Shown here piece after piece: positions 1 through 10,371 of a DNA stretch of 64,000 nt. The DNA lies in the NCBI GenBank assembly GCA_029747015.1, contig JAKOGI010000004.1:85001-149000 (forward strand). The letters are read 5' to 3'. A model generated the notes under the pieces. It saw only the letters and a list, made by a program, of their open reading frames with translations, was not told where the DNA came from and made no database searches. A program made the position numbers and the translations under genes. How positions within the stretch are numbered: position 1 is the first letter of the stretch; the number at the start of each line of letters is the position of its first letter. This stretch comes from Carnegiea gigantea (Eukaryota > Streptophyta > Magnoliopsida > Caryophyllales > Cactaceae).

Positions 1-333
1 CTAGTTTGCATTAGGGTGAGCGGGTTGGGGAATAGGCTGCACAGTGTGAATAAGATGGGGGTTTGGAGGAATGTTGTAGGCAAATTAGCCATAGATGGTG
101 CTTTGGTTGGGAATATATGAGGTCTGATGATGAAAAGCCCTAAATGGGGGAGGCATTGGTCCTGAAATACCTAGTATGTAAGCAGTCATTGTGGCTCCTG
201 GCTGAACTGGTATATGAGGTACCTGGGGGGAAGATGGATCAATATCCATTACAGTCAGATCTACGGCAGAGCTCCTACGCCCTCGTCCTCTACCTCAAGG
301 GGAGGACTTACCTTGACGAGAACTGGAATCCAT
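1..333 (-). pseudogene. Second CACTA ORF (TnpA-like), N-terminal part, runs off left edge
   Basis: Reading leftwards from an ATG at 333, the frame encodes MDSSSRQGKSSP, a stop codon at codon 13, then GRGRGRRSSAV and a proline-rich stretch. A short Arg/Gly-rich basic start followed by Pro-rich sequence is typical of the accessory second protein of plant CACTA elements, which binds subterminal repeats. A likely splice acceptor (cacctatttcag) lies just before the ATG. The TGA at codon 13 suggests decay, although a GTAAGT close by could be a splice donor. The family assignment rests on position and composition, not on a conserved catalytic motif. Confidence 0.45.
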
Positions 334-447
334 ACCTGAAATAGGTGACAACAAAGTTAAGTACAAATATATAATGATTGCACATATAAACCGTTTACTC
401 ATACATCATAATAGGTACGTAGGTAACACATATTTTGCAAAGCTCAT

Positions 448-3400
448 TCATACAATATAAGTAAAGTCACAACCAATTGTTTGACATGTAAAGTACTCAA
501 ATACATAAGAATTCATAAGCACTAAATCATCTGCATCCTCATCATCATCAATGTCATCGTCATCATCATCGTCATCATCATCATACGAATGCAAATTTTC
601 TGCAGCTTCATCTATTTCATTACTGTCATCCCACTCCCCCTCTTCATCACCCTCATCATTCTCTACCTCATCTATCTCGTTCTTACCCTGAATGAATGAA
701 AACCCTATTTTATCATTAACCTCTTCCGATGGTGCACTTTCATTCACTAATGATGCAGGGATGGTGTCATTCACAGGTTCGATGATAGTCGTCATGTCCG
801 TTTGTTGGTACGTAGTAGGTAGAGTGTACTGCTTATCCGCTCTCGTCCTTGGTTTGGTTGGTATGATAACAAGCCAATTGGCCCTATCCCTTGAGCGATC
901 TACATGTGGCGTAAAGCATACTTGTGATGCGGTATTTGGAAAGATGAATGGGTCGTATTTTCGATACCTCCTTGCACGGTGGACCTCAATAAGGTTGATT
1001 AGTTTATGAGATCGTGTCCCATGATTCAATGTGGGATCGAACCACTCACAATTGAAGAGCACACATCATTTAAGTGGTTCGCCAACGTACTCAATTTGGA
1101 CAATATCCTTCAGTACACCGTAATAATCATTCTCAGCATCGCCTTCCCCAGTGCCACAAACACCAACAACACAATTATATGTTCTCTTCCTAACACTTCG
1201 AGCTTCTGTGTGGAATTTAATCCATTTACTCTATATGTCGTCCACGTTGACACATACAGATTTGGCTTCGTAGCCAATTGGCTTAAGTAGCAATGTTTGT
1301 TCTCGAATAGTTAAATATAATGCACCTAAGGTGAAATAACATGTGGTTTTAATTAATGCAGTGCACCTAGTTAACTGATATGTTAAAATTATGAATAAAT
1401 GAGTTATAATACTTACATTCTGACTAAACCAATCTACAAAATGAGTTTCGATGATGGTGTCAACATCTGCGTTACTGACATTGGGACGTGCAGTTTTGAC
1501 TTGTTCTGTGAAAATTATATCACATTTTATGAAGCCTATTAATATACTTGCGCTCTGAATGATAAACTCAATTGGAACTGAAAATACCACTCATCCTATA
1601 TAAGGTTTAACTTCATCACAAGCACATGAAGATGGGCAACAACATATTCGGCATCTGTGAGATACCTTGATCTTTCCCTACCAATAGCAGTCCCTTGCGG
1701 TGCAAACACAGACAGAGTTGAAAAATGATTAATATGTTCATCGTCATCCTCATTTCTCCTACACCTAGTGCGCATGGAAGGCACATTAGAGCCGAAGTAA
1801 TAGGAGGCGAAGAATGTCCTATTTGCTTCTAGGTATGCTTCTATGATTGAACCTTCAGGACACGCTTGTTGCTTTATCTTTTTCTTCATTCGGCCAAAGA
1901 ACCTACCAAATTCATAATTGCATTTACTTCTAAGTGATTCCACATATAAGAATTGAGATAAGGTTTCATCGATTATAGTATACTTTACCTCTACATCCAT
2001 CGGTATTGTACTGGACTACCTAGTTGATCCTCTTCTGCCAAATGCACTGGCAGGTGCTCCATTACATTGAAAAACTCAGGAGGAAAAATGGTCTCCAACT
2101 TATACAAAGTGATGACAATGTTGCGATGCAGTTCCTCAAGTATATCCTCCCGTAATGTTGTTCAGCATAAGTTCTTGAAGAACTGGCTTATCTCAATAAG
2201 AGGTTTCAACACATCATCTGGCAGTGCCCCAAATGCAATTGGTAAAAAAGTCTCCATGAACACATGACAATCATGACTTTTCATGTTATTGAACTTAGCC
2301 TCATTAGAGTCCACGATATTCCTCAAATTAGAGCAATATCCATCAGGCATTTGAAGCTCCTTCACCTATTCATACAACTCTCTTCATTTATCCACATGAA
2401 GTACGAACTTTGCTTTTGGTTTCACCAGCTGACCACTTGGGCCTGAATGTAAATGTAATTCTGGTCTATCATATATCTCTGCAACATCCATTCTTGATTT
2501 GGCGTTGTCCTTTGTTTTCCCATGAACATCCATAACAGTGTTAATAATGTTCTCGAAGAATTTCTTTCAATGTGCATTATATCCAAATCATAGCGGAGCA
2601 GTTGGTATTGCTAATAAGGCAACTCCCAAAATATGCTCTTCTTCATCCAGTTGTGCTCATTTTCCTTAAATCCTGGTATCACAAAGTCACCATTTGTAGT
2701 TACCATTGGATAATCTTCCACCTCGGCATACAGTTCTTCCCCAAATAGTTGGCGAGGAGGACCCCCTGTAATAGTTCTGCTTTTCCTAAATGCTGCTCTA
2801 TTTCTTCTAAACGTATGATTCCTTGGCAAAAAACACCGATGACAGTCAAACCATGAGAATTTACTTCCATTTTTCAATCTCAAAGCCTTTTGTTGTTTCA
2901 TACATACAGGACAGGTCAATTGGCCATTAGTACTTCATCCAGATAACATTCCATATGCGGAAAAATCATTGATGATCCACATAAGTGCAGCCTTCATCTG
3001 AAATGTATGCCCCGTAGAAATGTCATAAGTCTCAACTCTAACATCCCACAACTTTTTCAACTCATCAACAAGAAGTTGTAAATATACATCTATCTTGTTC
3101 TTGGAATTTTTAGGCTTGGGGATTACACACGCCAAGAACATAAACGGTGTGATCATACACATTTCAGAGGGGAGGTTATAAGGTGTAACGATCATCGGCC
3201 AAATGGAGTATGATCTTGAAGACAATGTGTAAGGATTAAATCCATCAGCATATAAGCCAAGCCTCACATTCTGAGGCTTTGCAGTAAATTCAGGGTACTT
3301 GGTATCGAAATATTTTCATACTGCCCCATCTGATTGATGACATAAAACACCGTCCTCACGTCGATGTTCATAATGCCATCTCATGTGCTCTGTACTACTT

Positions 3401-4290
3401 CTTGATACGTACAACCTCTGCAGTCGAAGTTTTAACGGCAAGTAATACACCCTCGAGTATGGCAGTGGATTGTAACTCCTTTGATGTGACCTTTGCCTCT
3501 TCCATCTTGAGTGCCCACAAAACTTGCACGCATCCAGGTTTGTGTCCTCCTTATAAAATAGCATGCAACCTTTCCGGCAACAATCAATTTGGACTACATC
3601 GTTGTAGATCTTTAACAACCTTCTTCGTTTGCCCATAATTGTTTGGCACACGGTTGTTAGGGGACACATCTCTTTCATTAATTGAACAATTTCATTGAAA
3701 TAATTTTGAGGCATATTATAATCAGATTTAATGCTCAACAGTCTCACTGCCGCATATAGCTCACTGTGGGTGGAGCAGCCAACATATAAGAGTTGTTGAG
3801 TAGTTTGAACCATATTATAAAATGGTTCCCGGCATGTACTTGACCCCTCTTCCCTTACATTTTGATTTGCTATTATAGTATCATCAACCATGTCCCCTAT
3901 CCGATCTACGTAGGATTCAGAGTAGTCATTATTAATATGACTTGAACCTTCAAGTTCGGGAATTTCACTATTTGAATACCCAGAATCATATTCCTGAGGT
4001 TCTATTTCCCCATGACTTATCCAAAATCAATACCCTTGCACAAAACCCTTATACATAAGGTGCATCTTGGTCTTATCAGGTGTCAAGTACACCCTATTTC
4101 TGCATTTCGCATAAAGACATCTATACTTTTCCCCATTCAAAAACTCTGTCTGTGTACATGCAAATTGATCGAATTGGTTTACTCCATCTAGAAATTCTTA
4201 TGTATAACCACTACGATCAGGCAATAATCTATTATACATCCACCTACGATGTGGAGGACCATTCATATTCTGCTCAAATAATAATAACCA
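448..4290 (-). pseudogene. CACTA transposase (Tnp2/TnpD-like), degenerate
   Basis: Domains in order on the minus strand are as follows. A transposase-associated domain (about 4250-4010) includes MYNRLLPDRSGYT and TEFLNGEKYRCLYAKCRNR. A spacer and Cys motif lie at 3891-3316 (DACKFCGHSRW). The Tnp2 core (3267-2611) includes LGLYADGFNP, WDVRVETYD, MTCPVCM and WFDCHRCFLP. A DUF4218-like region follows (2365-1596; KSHDCHVFMETFLPIAF). A DUF4216-like region comes last (about 1560-850; YYGVLKDIVQIEYVG, LFNCEWFDP), with an acidic tail containing a run of aspartates. A plausible intron (about 1418-1335, GTAAGT to CACCTTAG) sits before DUF4216. Stops interrupt the transposase-associated domain after GYT and after FVQGY, and other joins need frame changes, so the copy is inactive. 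The expected role was cut-and-paste transposition in the nucleus. Confidence 0.85.
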
Positions 4291-4484
4291 CATAAGGTAT
4301 TTGATAAGAATTAATTTTAATCAAAATTATAATAACTACATAAATCACGCAATTACATATTATATATGTTTACTTTAAAATTTTCACATGCACTCAGAAA
4401 AAAACTTATAAATTTCGACAAATATACTTCTATTCTCACGAATATCACAAAACTAATAATTCATATATAGTTGATCACTTTATT

Positions 4485-5043
4485 CCACCAACATATCAAA
4501 TTTGAATTTAAAATTACCAAATCTAAGTGTACATTGTATTGGGCGAAATCTTTAAACAAATATGAGCTACAACTTCATACAAACATTACATTTAAACAAA
4601 ATTATAAACTAAAGCATCTCAATCCACCAACATATCAACTTTCAAGTTCACATCACCAAACCTAAATCCTAAATTGCATTGAGCAAAATCTCCAACCAAA
4701 TTAGATTAATAACCTCACACGAATACCATATTTCAACAATATTATCAATTAAAACATTTCATTCCACCAATATATGAAATTTCAACTTCAAACTATCAAA
4801 CCTCAACCCAAAATCGCATTTACCAAATTTTTGTAACGAATTAGAGCAATAACCTCACACAAATAGTATATTTCAACAATATTATCAATTAAACCATTTC
4901 ATTCCACCAACATATCAAACTTTAACTTCAAACTACCAAACCTAAACCCTAAATCGCATTTACCCCAATCTTCAACCAAATTAAAGCAATAGCCTCACAT
5001 AAACACCACATTTCAACATAAATATGAACTAACTATGAAATTC
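4485..5043. repeat. Four tandem copies of a 140-bp unit
   Basis: Each unit starts with ccacca(a/t)atat, at 4485, 4624, 4764 and 4904, a spacing of 139-140 bp. Each continues with a shared pattern including caaacctaa, tcgcattta, aataacctcacac and tttcaacaatattatcaatt. Copies 2-4 are closer to each other than to copy 1. The array lies upstream of the transposase inside the CACTA element. Confidence 0.8.
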
Positions 5044-5072
5044 TAATAATGTAATACAAAAATCTATGGAAA

Positions 5073-5294
5073 TTACAAGTAGTTTAGTTGAGAAACATAC
5101 CTCAAATTACTCCAAAAAACTGGCGGTGAGGGGTAGCAGGCGGCAGCCAGTGGGGGGGCAGTGACAGACGGCGGCGAGGGGACGGGGGACGGGCGCCGGT
5201 GGTCCGACGTCGAGCTGGACTCCCAGAATTCGCCACTCCCTCTCTCTCTCTCTTCGAATTGCAGCAAATGAACCCAGAAACTTTCTAGTTTCAT
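5073..5294 (-). other. GC-rich stretch between tandem repeats and CACTA terminus
   Basis: This short GC-rich patch in AT-rich DNA could hold the untranslated leader or promoter of the CACTA transposase, judging from its position and minus-strand orientation. A minus-strand open frame of 73 codons here is rich in Pro and Ser and resembles no protein I know. I do not call it a gene. Confidence 0.3.
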
Positions 5295-5295
5295 T

Positions 5296-5589
5296 TAAGG
5301 AGGTGACGACAGAAATTCCGTCGCCAGCCCCTTTTTTAAAAAAAAATCGAATTTTTTTGGGGCCACGGAAATTCCGTCGCCCATTTTTTCAAAAAAATAA
5401 ATTAAATTATGGCGACGGAATTTCCGTCGTCAAAAAAAATTTTGGCGACGGCTTAAATTTTCCGTTGCTATATCTGTCGTACAATCTGACTTTTTTGTAA
5501 AACTGTTTTTCAGTCGCCATTTCCGTCGCCAAATCTATCGTTAATTTTTTCCATCGCTGAATTCCGTCATTAATTTCAACTTTTTTAGT

Positions 5590-5595
<6 letters not shown>
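5296..5595. repeat. CACTA subterminal palindromic repeats and terminus
   Basis: At least five variants of a dyad built from (G)GCGACGG and CCGTCGC(C) occur here: gacgacagaaattccgtcgcc, ccacggaaattccgtcgccc, ggcgacggaatttccgtcgt, ggcgacggcttaaattttcc and gtcgccatttccgtcgcc. Such subterminal repeats are the accessory-protein binding sites of CACTA elements. The block ends in ttttttagtag, close to a CACTA terminus. Confidence 0.7.

Positions 5596-5650
<55 letters not shown>
5592..5650. repeat. (GT)n microsatellite
   Basis: An uninterrupted GT dinucleotide run of about 58 bp abuts the CACTA terminus. Long Cys-Val or Thr-His open frames across it are artefacts of the repeat. Confidence 0.95.
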
Positions 5651-5674
5651 TTGTGTATTTGTGTATATGTATAT

Positions 5675-5955
5675 TGCAATGCCCCGACCCTCTCCCGGGT
5701 TGCAAGCAATTACCAATAACAGCCTCAAGGATCATCAACTGGCCCCACAAATCACCACAAGTCTTCTGGCATGCTTCATCCTTGCTCACACACTGCCTAA
5801 AAAACTTCCTAAAAGGTCACACATCCTAAGATTGCTCCCCAACAAGCGTGCTTAATTGTGGAATTCTTAAGAGTGAGCTTCTCGAAAAGATAGGTGCACC
5901 TTTGGTGATATAAGTAGTCACTTTGATCCTTTTAAACCACACTCAGGGTGTTACA
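5675..5955 (-). mobile_element. Solo LTR of a Cassandra-type TRIM retrotransposon
   Basis: On the minus strand this 281-bp unit starts TGTAACACCCTGAGTG and ends CCCCGACC..TGCA reversed at 5675, giving TG...CA ends. The flanks are tatat at 5670-5674 and tatat at 5956-5960, a plausible 5-bp target-site duplication, although both lie in simple-sequence DNA. Inside is a segment resembling plant 5S rRNA (next entry), the hallmark of Cassandra LTRs. No second LTR or internal domain is present nearby, so this is a solo LTR left by recombination. The name rests on the 5S-like core plus length and ends. Confidence 0.75.
5804..5872 (-). promoter_or_regulatory. 5S-rRNA-like core with Pol III box A and box C, inside Cassandra LTR
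   Basis: Minus-strand sequence caattaagcacgcttg (5857-5842) matches the plant 5S box A region (agttaagcgtgcttg), and taggatgtgtgacc (5827-5814) matches box C (taggatgggtgacc). The spacing between them is close to that in 5S rRNA. Both boxes carry substitutions, so Pol III activity is uncertain. It is not a genuine 5S gene: the sequence outside this core does not follow 5S rRNA. Confidence 0.75.
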
Positions 5956-6010
5956 TATATATGTGTGTATGTATGTGTGTCTATATGTGTGTGTGTGTGT
6001 GTGTGTGTAT
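5956..6010. repeat. AT/GT microsatellite
   Basis: An impure tatatatg/tgtgtg run lies between the Cassandra LTR and the inverted LINE duplication. Its right half is pure GT. Confidence 0.9.
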
Positions 6011-6194
6011 AGCTGGTGGTTCTCCCGTTGATCATCAGGTTCGCACCGACGCTCCTTATGTCTCATACTTGTTATTTGCCAAGGACCATATGTGTGTGTG
6101 TGTGTGTGTGTGTGTGGGGTCCTTGGCAAATAACAAGTATGAGACAGAAGGAGCGTCGGTGCGAACCTGATGATCAATGGGAGAACCATCAGCT
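6011..6194. repeat. Inverted duplication of LINE reverse-transcriptase segment, 77-bp arms
   Basis: The arms are 6011-6087 and 6118-6194, 77 bp each with three mismatches by eye. The loop is a (GT)n run (6088-6117). The right arm is continuous with the LINE ORF2 on the minus strand and encodes VRTDAPSVSYLLFAKD, the region leading into the reverse-transcriptase FADD-like box. The left arm is the same segment copied in the opposite orientation. A transcript would fold into a long near-perfect hairpin. Confidence 0.9.
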
Positions 6195-8057
6195 TCGGCC
6201 TTTTTCAAGATACCAATGAGCCCATCCATCACAAAGACGACACAAGTAGTGCAATATCCCGCCCTGCCGAAGTCCTCTAGTTGGCTAGACAAAACATAGT
6301 AGACTTTCATTAATAACAAAGGAGAAACTCGCGACATCAACACATCTCATGACCACATTAACCTAACTCTACACAAAACCCAGTTTAAGAATAATTATGC
6401 ACAAAATGTCCACTCCACGCTATCGTACGCTTTAGACATATCCATCTTCAATGCTATAGGCCTATTATAACATGAAGATGCAAACATAGAATGAAAAAAT
6501 TTGCATGAGATAAGAATGTTATCCGATATAAGTCTACCTGAGGTGAAGGTGCTTTGAATGTTAGAGATCAACTCAAAAAGGATAGTATTTAAGTGATTAG
6601 TGATCACTTTCATCATGATTTTATATACCACATGGCATAAACTAATGGATCTGAAATCCACAAGTTTAGTTGGGTGGTTATCTTTGATGTGAGAACAATG
6701 TTAGTATGGTTCAATTGAGCTGGCACATATCCCCCGTTCAAGATTATTCATCACAGCCCTTAATACAAGGACACCCACCATCTACTGGTACGTTTGAAAA
6801 AAATAATGGATTGAACCCATCTACGCTCGAAGCCTTGCTTGGGTGCGTCAACCTTATAGCCCCTTCAATCTTTGCTATGCTAGAAAACTTTGTAAGAGTC
6901 GCATCTATGTCATCAGTGATATGTCTTGGGCTATAAGCAACTACCTCCTCTATCTCACCTACCCTGCTTGATGAGAACAAGTTGAAAACAAGTTTTCCAC
7001 TAATATGACAATATCGGTATCATCCCTATGCTCGTTCTCAAACCCATCCTCAAGTATAGAAATGGAGTTCGTAGTTCTTTGCATATTTACCTTCACATAG
7101 AACCATCTTGTATTAACATCCATGTGTTTTAAAAACTCAATCCTAGATAGTTGAGCCTATCGAATCTCTTCCTGCTTGCAATACTTACTAACCTTGTCGA
7201 GCACCTTGCCCCTTTCCTCAATGTTTGTCATCCCCTTCATTTGCTGCTCACACACCCTGATTTGAGCTCCCATGTCCCTAATCTCCTCATGGTTCTAAAT
7301 TTTTAGAGCCTCTGAGCAAGCCTTTATCTTCCCTTTTAAGTTTCATTAAGGGTTAGCATTGAATGACTTAGCCTAAGCATCTTTAACAACCTCCTTGCAG
7401 TGCCTTTTCGAGGCCCAAAAATTCTCAAAGTGGAATCTCTAGTGGCCTCTTATATAGCGTACCCCCCTTCTCTAATAGGATTAATATGGGTAAGTGATCA
7501 GAGATCTTGTCATCCTAGTGAAACATTTTAGCCCTAGGGAACAAGAGCAACCACTTAACTAAAGCACAAAAATGATCGAGCCTCTCCTCAATAACCTCGC
7601 CTCCACACATGTGGTTTTTACAATTAAAGTCATACCCATCATAGCCCAAATCATACAGACTACTTATCAAAAACATCACAAAACCATTGGAGGACACTTT
7701 AGGGCTTCCAAGGGCCCCTTTCTTTTTAAAATGATAGAAAACTTCATTAATGTCCCCTCACCAGCTATGGGAGATCATATCGAGTTCTTAAGTCCAGCAT
7801 AAGGTTGCATGTTTTGAGTTTCAATACAGATTCACGCCACTTGCAAACCCTCGTAAACCTCCAAGCTTGGGTATGACCCCACCCTTCAACTTAAATCAAT
7901 ACAATTAAAGGAGTGGGACAAAAGAAAAACCTATATGAACTTACGCTAGAATAATGCAAGCCCTCCTGCTCTACCTTTACTATATAAAGTTATAAAGGTT
8001 AGAAATTGCCTTGGGGTCATCAAGCCCTTGACAGTTTAAGCAAATAAAACTCATTGG
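6118..8057 (-). pseudogene. LINE (L1-type) ORF2: endonuclease and reverse transcriptase, truncated
   Basis: The frame opens at 8057 with MSFICLNCQGL, matching the start of plant L1 ORF2 endonucleases (CWNCQGLG). It continues through CGGEVIEERLDHFCALVKW (about 7605-7560), MDVNTRWFYVKVN (about 7125), ITDDIDATLT and HPSKASSVDGFNPLFF (6900-6790), FRSISLCHVVYKIMMKVI (6655-6605), KMDMSKAYDSVEW (6440-6400), and ends at SYLLFAKD (6118). Family knowledge assigns an apurinic endonuclease and a reverse transcriptase used in target-primed insertion. Many stops and frame changes make it dead. The 3' part of the reverse transcriptase and the tail are missing: the sequence stops in a GT repeat and an inverted copy of itself. 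Confidence 0.85.
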
Positions 8058-8149
8058 ATTAGGTAGGGCTACTTCGCAGCCGCTGCATCTGGTGCAGAAG
8101 CAATAGTCTATGGGTTTACAACAACACAAATTTTTTTGTCCTTAGCTTT

Positions 8150-8886
8150 GGTTTTATTTTGGTCCTCCAATCTTCTTTTAGGTGCCTCAACTTTAAACTC
8201 TCCTCCTCTATCCACAATCATAGCCGCCACATTTGTAGCCTCTTTATATTTCCCCTTCCCCCTATATCGGCATCAACTGTAGATTTGTCAAACCTAAGTC
8301 GGGCCAAAACCCGACCCCAAGCATTACTATTCCTCAACTCCATGAGCTTTTGCCTTTTCTCCTTTTGAAGTTCTTTATCCCGTCTTCTTCTCTTCTATAT
8401 GGGTGATTACCTAAGCCCAGCCCTATACTGAAGCTCAGAATCAGGTGCTTTCTCATCGAAATGCTCACAACCTTGATAAATATGGCCTAGTATTTCATAT
8501 GCGCAATAGAAATCCAATAACCTTACATATTCAAGCGCAAAACACTTTGGCTGAACCCACCCCACATTCAATTTCACACCCCTTAGGAGAGGCTTCATTA
8601 TTTCTATATCTTAGCATAGCTTTAGAAATTTTGATGGAGTCAGCACATCCTTCTCATCTACATGTATTAATTTCCCTACCTTATTTCCTAAAAATTCAGC
8701 CAAAGCACAGATCTTCCTTTTCATAGGCAAGTTACAAACTTTAATCTAAAAGCGAGCCTTATCAAATTGATCTCAGATGATTTCTCATCCCCGGACGTCT
8801 CTTTCAATAGGAGTTTGTTATCGTTGAACGCCCATGGTCATTTATTAAGGACAAAGTCCTTTTCAGCCTTATGGAAGAATTAGAAG
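8150..8886 (-). pseudogene. LINE ORF1 (DUF4283, CCHC knuckle), 3' part
   Basis: Reading leftwards from 8886 the sequence encodes FFHKAEKDFVLNK, a stop, PWAFNDNKLLLKETSGDE, then after frame changes MKPLLRGVKLNVG and a zinc-knuckle-like FYCAYEILGHIYQGC (8520-8470) followed by QYRAGLR. This is the usual DUF4283 plus zf-CCHC order of plant L1 ORF1 proteins, which bind the element RNA. One Cys ligand of the knuckle is lost (C-A-Y-E instead of C-x-x-C). The missing N-terminal part is found 12 kb away at 21172-21414, beyond element A. ORF2 follows on the same strand. Confidence 0.8.
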
Positions 8887-9547
8887 TGATGAATGTCGCA
8901 TTTGCATAGGAGTCCATGAGTGTTTGGGAGTAATTTTAGAGGGTTAGTGTGCATAATTGAGTGATTTTATGCCCCTTTTCTATTTTATGCTCAGGTTTGG
9001 TGTTCTTGATGGTATCTGTAGAAAGTAGGTAAAAGAACACGAGTAAATATAGAAAATCAATAAAGAATTATGCAAGGATGCAACAACCCACAAAAACTCG
9101 CCAAAAACCCATAAAGGATATGGTTTACCCGGATACACAACATGTTTAATGCGGGTAGCATACACAATCAACCTGGGTACTCCAGATATTAAAGAATCAG
9201 CAAGACAGAGCAACTAGAAACCACCATGGCCCAGGCCATGGTGTTCCCCACGGTCTGGCAGTGGTGGGGCCCTTCTAAGTGGTTTCATGTTTTCTTCATG
9301 GCTGTTCATTTTCCAAACGACTATAACGTTTGATAGCATTCATTTCCATGATAAAAGCCTGCTTCCAGCCTCATTTTTCATCATTATCTATTCCATCCCA
9401 CCATAATCCACCATCTAGTTACGATTTAGACTTTATTGCGGAGAGTTGAGAGTAAGTTGAAGGTAAAGATTTACAAGGATTCTGTATCGGGTTTGCATCT
9501 ACCCGTACAAGCATGCATCAGCTGAGCGATTTTTCTCTCTTCTCTTA
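8887..9547 (+). repeat. Left LTR of element A, first segment
   Basis: It aligns with 19880-20483 of the right LTR, for example gtgcataattgagtgatttt and cctaatcc/ccaccatc blocks, up to gagcgattt..ctctt. Similarity stops at about 9547, where B begins. The LTR resumes at about 16436. Roughly 210 bp of the right LTR (20484-20694) has no counterpart on the left. Confidence 0.8.
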
Positions 9548-10371
9548 TTCTAATCTAAACATGATTAATTAAACTAAACTAGACAAAGCATAATTAATAA
9601 AATCAACAAAAGACATCATATCAACTAACAATAACTAGCAAAACATCTAATCAACTAAGAAAGCATTAAATTTACTAATTAAAGAAGTTAGAGAAAGGGG
9701 AGCGTCTCAAAAGCTTGAAAATCCAACAATGGAGGTTGGCCTCCATTGTTAGAGCAAGTGGATGATAGTTGGAGGTGGATTATCCACTTATTTTTACTAA
9801 TCTAACTCAAATACTCCTAATCTAACCCATTGGGAGCTGAAAACTCAAACATATAAAAATGAATTCGTAAACCCTAAGATGGAGGAGAGAGAAAGAGCTT
9901 GAAATCTGTATTCTTGAAGAAAGAGAACGAAAGATTAAGAATAGATAAGAGAATAAAAGGATGATTAGAAAATGGAGGGACTAATTTCAATGTAATAATA
10001 AACAAAAGTATGTAAATTTGAGCATTAAACTAGTAAATCAAACTCAACAAAGTAAGAACTTGAATGAAAATGAACATAAAGAGAAAGGAAAAAAGCTAAT
10101 TACATCAAAACCTCATTACTCTTAAAATGTGGCTACAAAATAAAACTAAATCTACACTGATCTCTCCTAAACCCTAGACTAATCCCTATTCTTAAAACCT
10201 AAAAAATTAGATGATTACACAAATAGGGGAATGAGGTTTTAAATAAATCCCAACGAAGCAAAATTGACATGATTGTGACATATGGCACAGGCAGACCATG
10301 CTAAGTTTCCGAAATTCTGCACAGAAATAGAGAAGAAACAAGATTTGGCATGGGCAGGCCTTGCTGTTTAG

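Larger units (their letters stand above)
1..5595 (-). mobile_element. CACTA (En/Spm) DNA transposon, decayed, left part outside window
   Basis: The genes of this element read on the minus strand, so its 5' terminus lies at about 5595 and its 3' end is beyond the left edge. Reading inward from 5595 there is a degenerate terminus (ttttttagtagagtg, against an expected end in TAGTG), a subterminal block of GGCGACGG/CCGTCGCC palindromes, four 140-bp tandem repeats, a Tnp2-type transposase and the start of a second ORF. This order matches plant CACTA elements. In-frame stops in the transposase indicate an inactive copy. No target-site duplication can be tested because only one end is visible. Confidence 0.8.

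Noticed and set aside
4485..5043. A CRISPR-like array
   Set aside because: Units are contiguous, degenerate tandem repeats without spacers, in a plant transposon.
5593..5855. Open frames of Cys-Val or Thr-His repeats
   Set aside because: They are translations of the GT microsatellite.
5804..5872. A 5S rRNA gene
   Set aside because: Only the box A to box C core matches; the flanks follow a Cassandra LTR instead.
5932..6343. Several open frames through the GT loops and hairpin
   Set aside because: They combine microsatellite and inverted LINE sequence; only the minus-strand LINE reading has homology.
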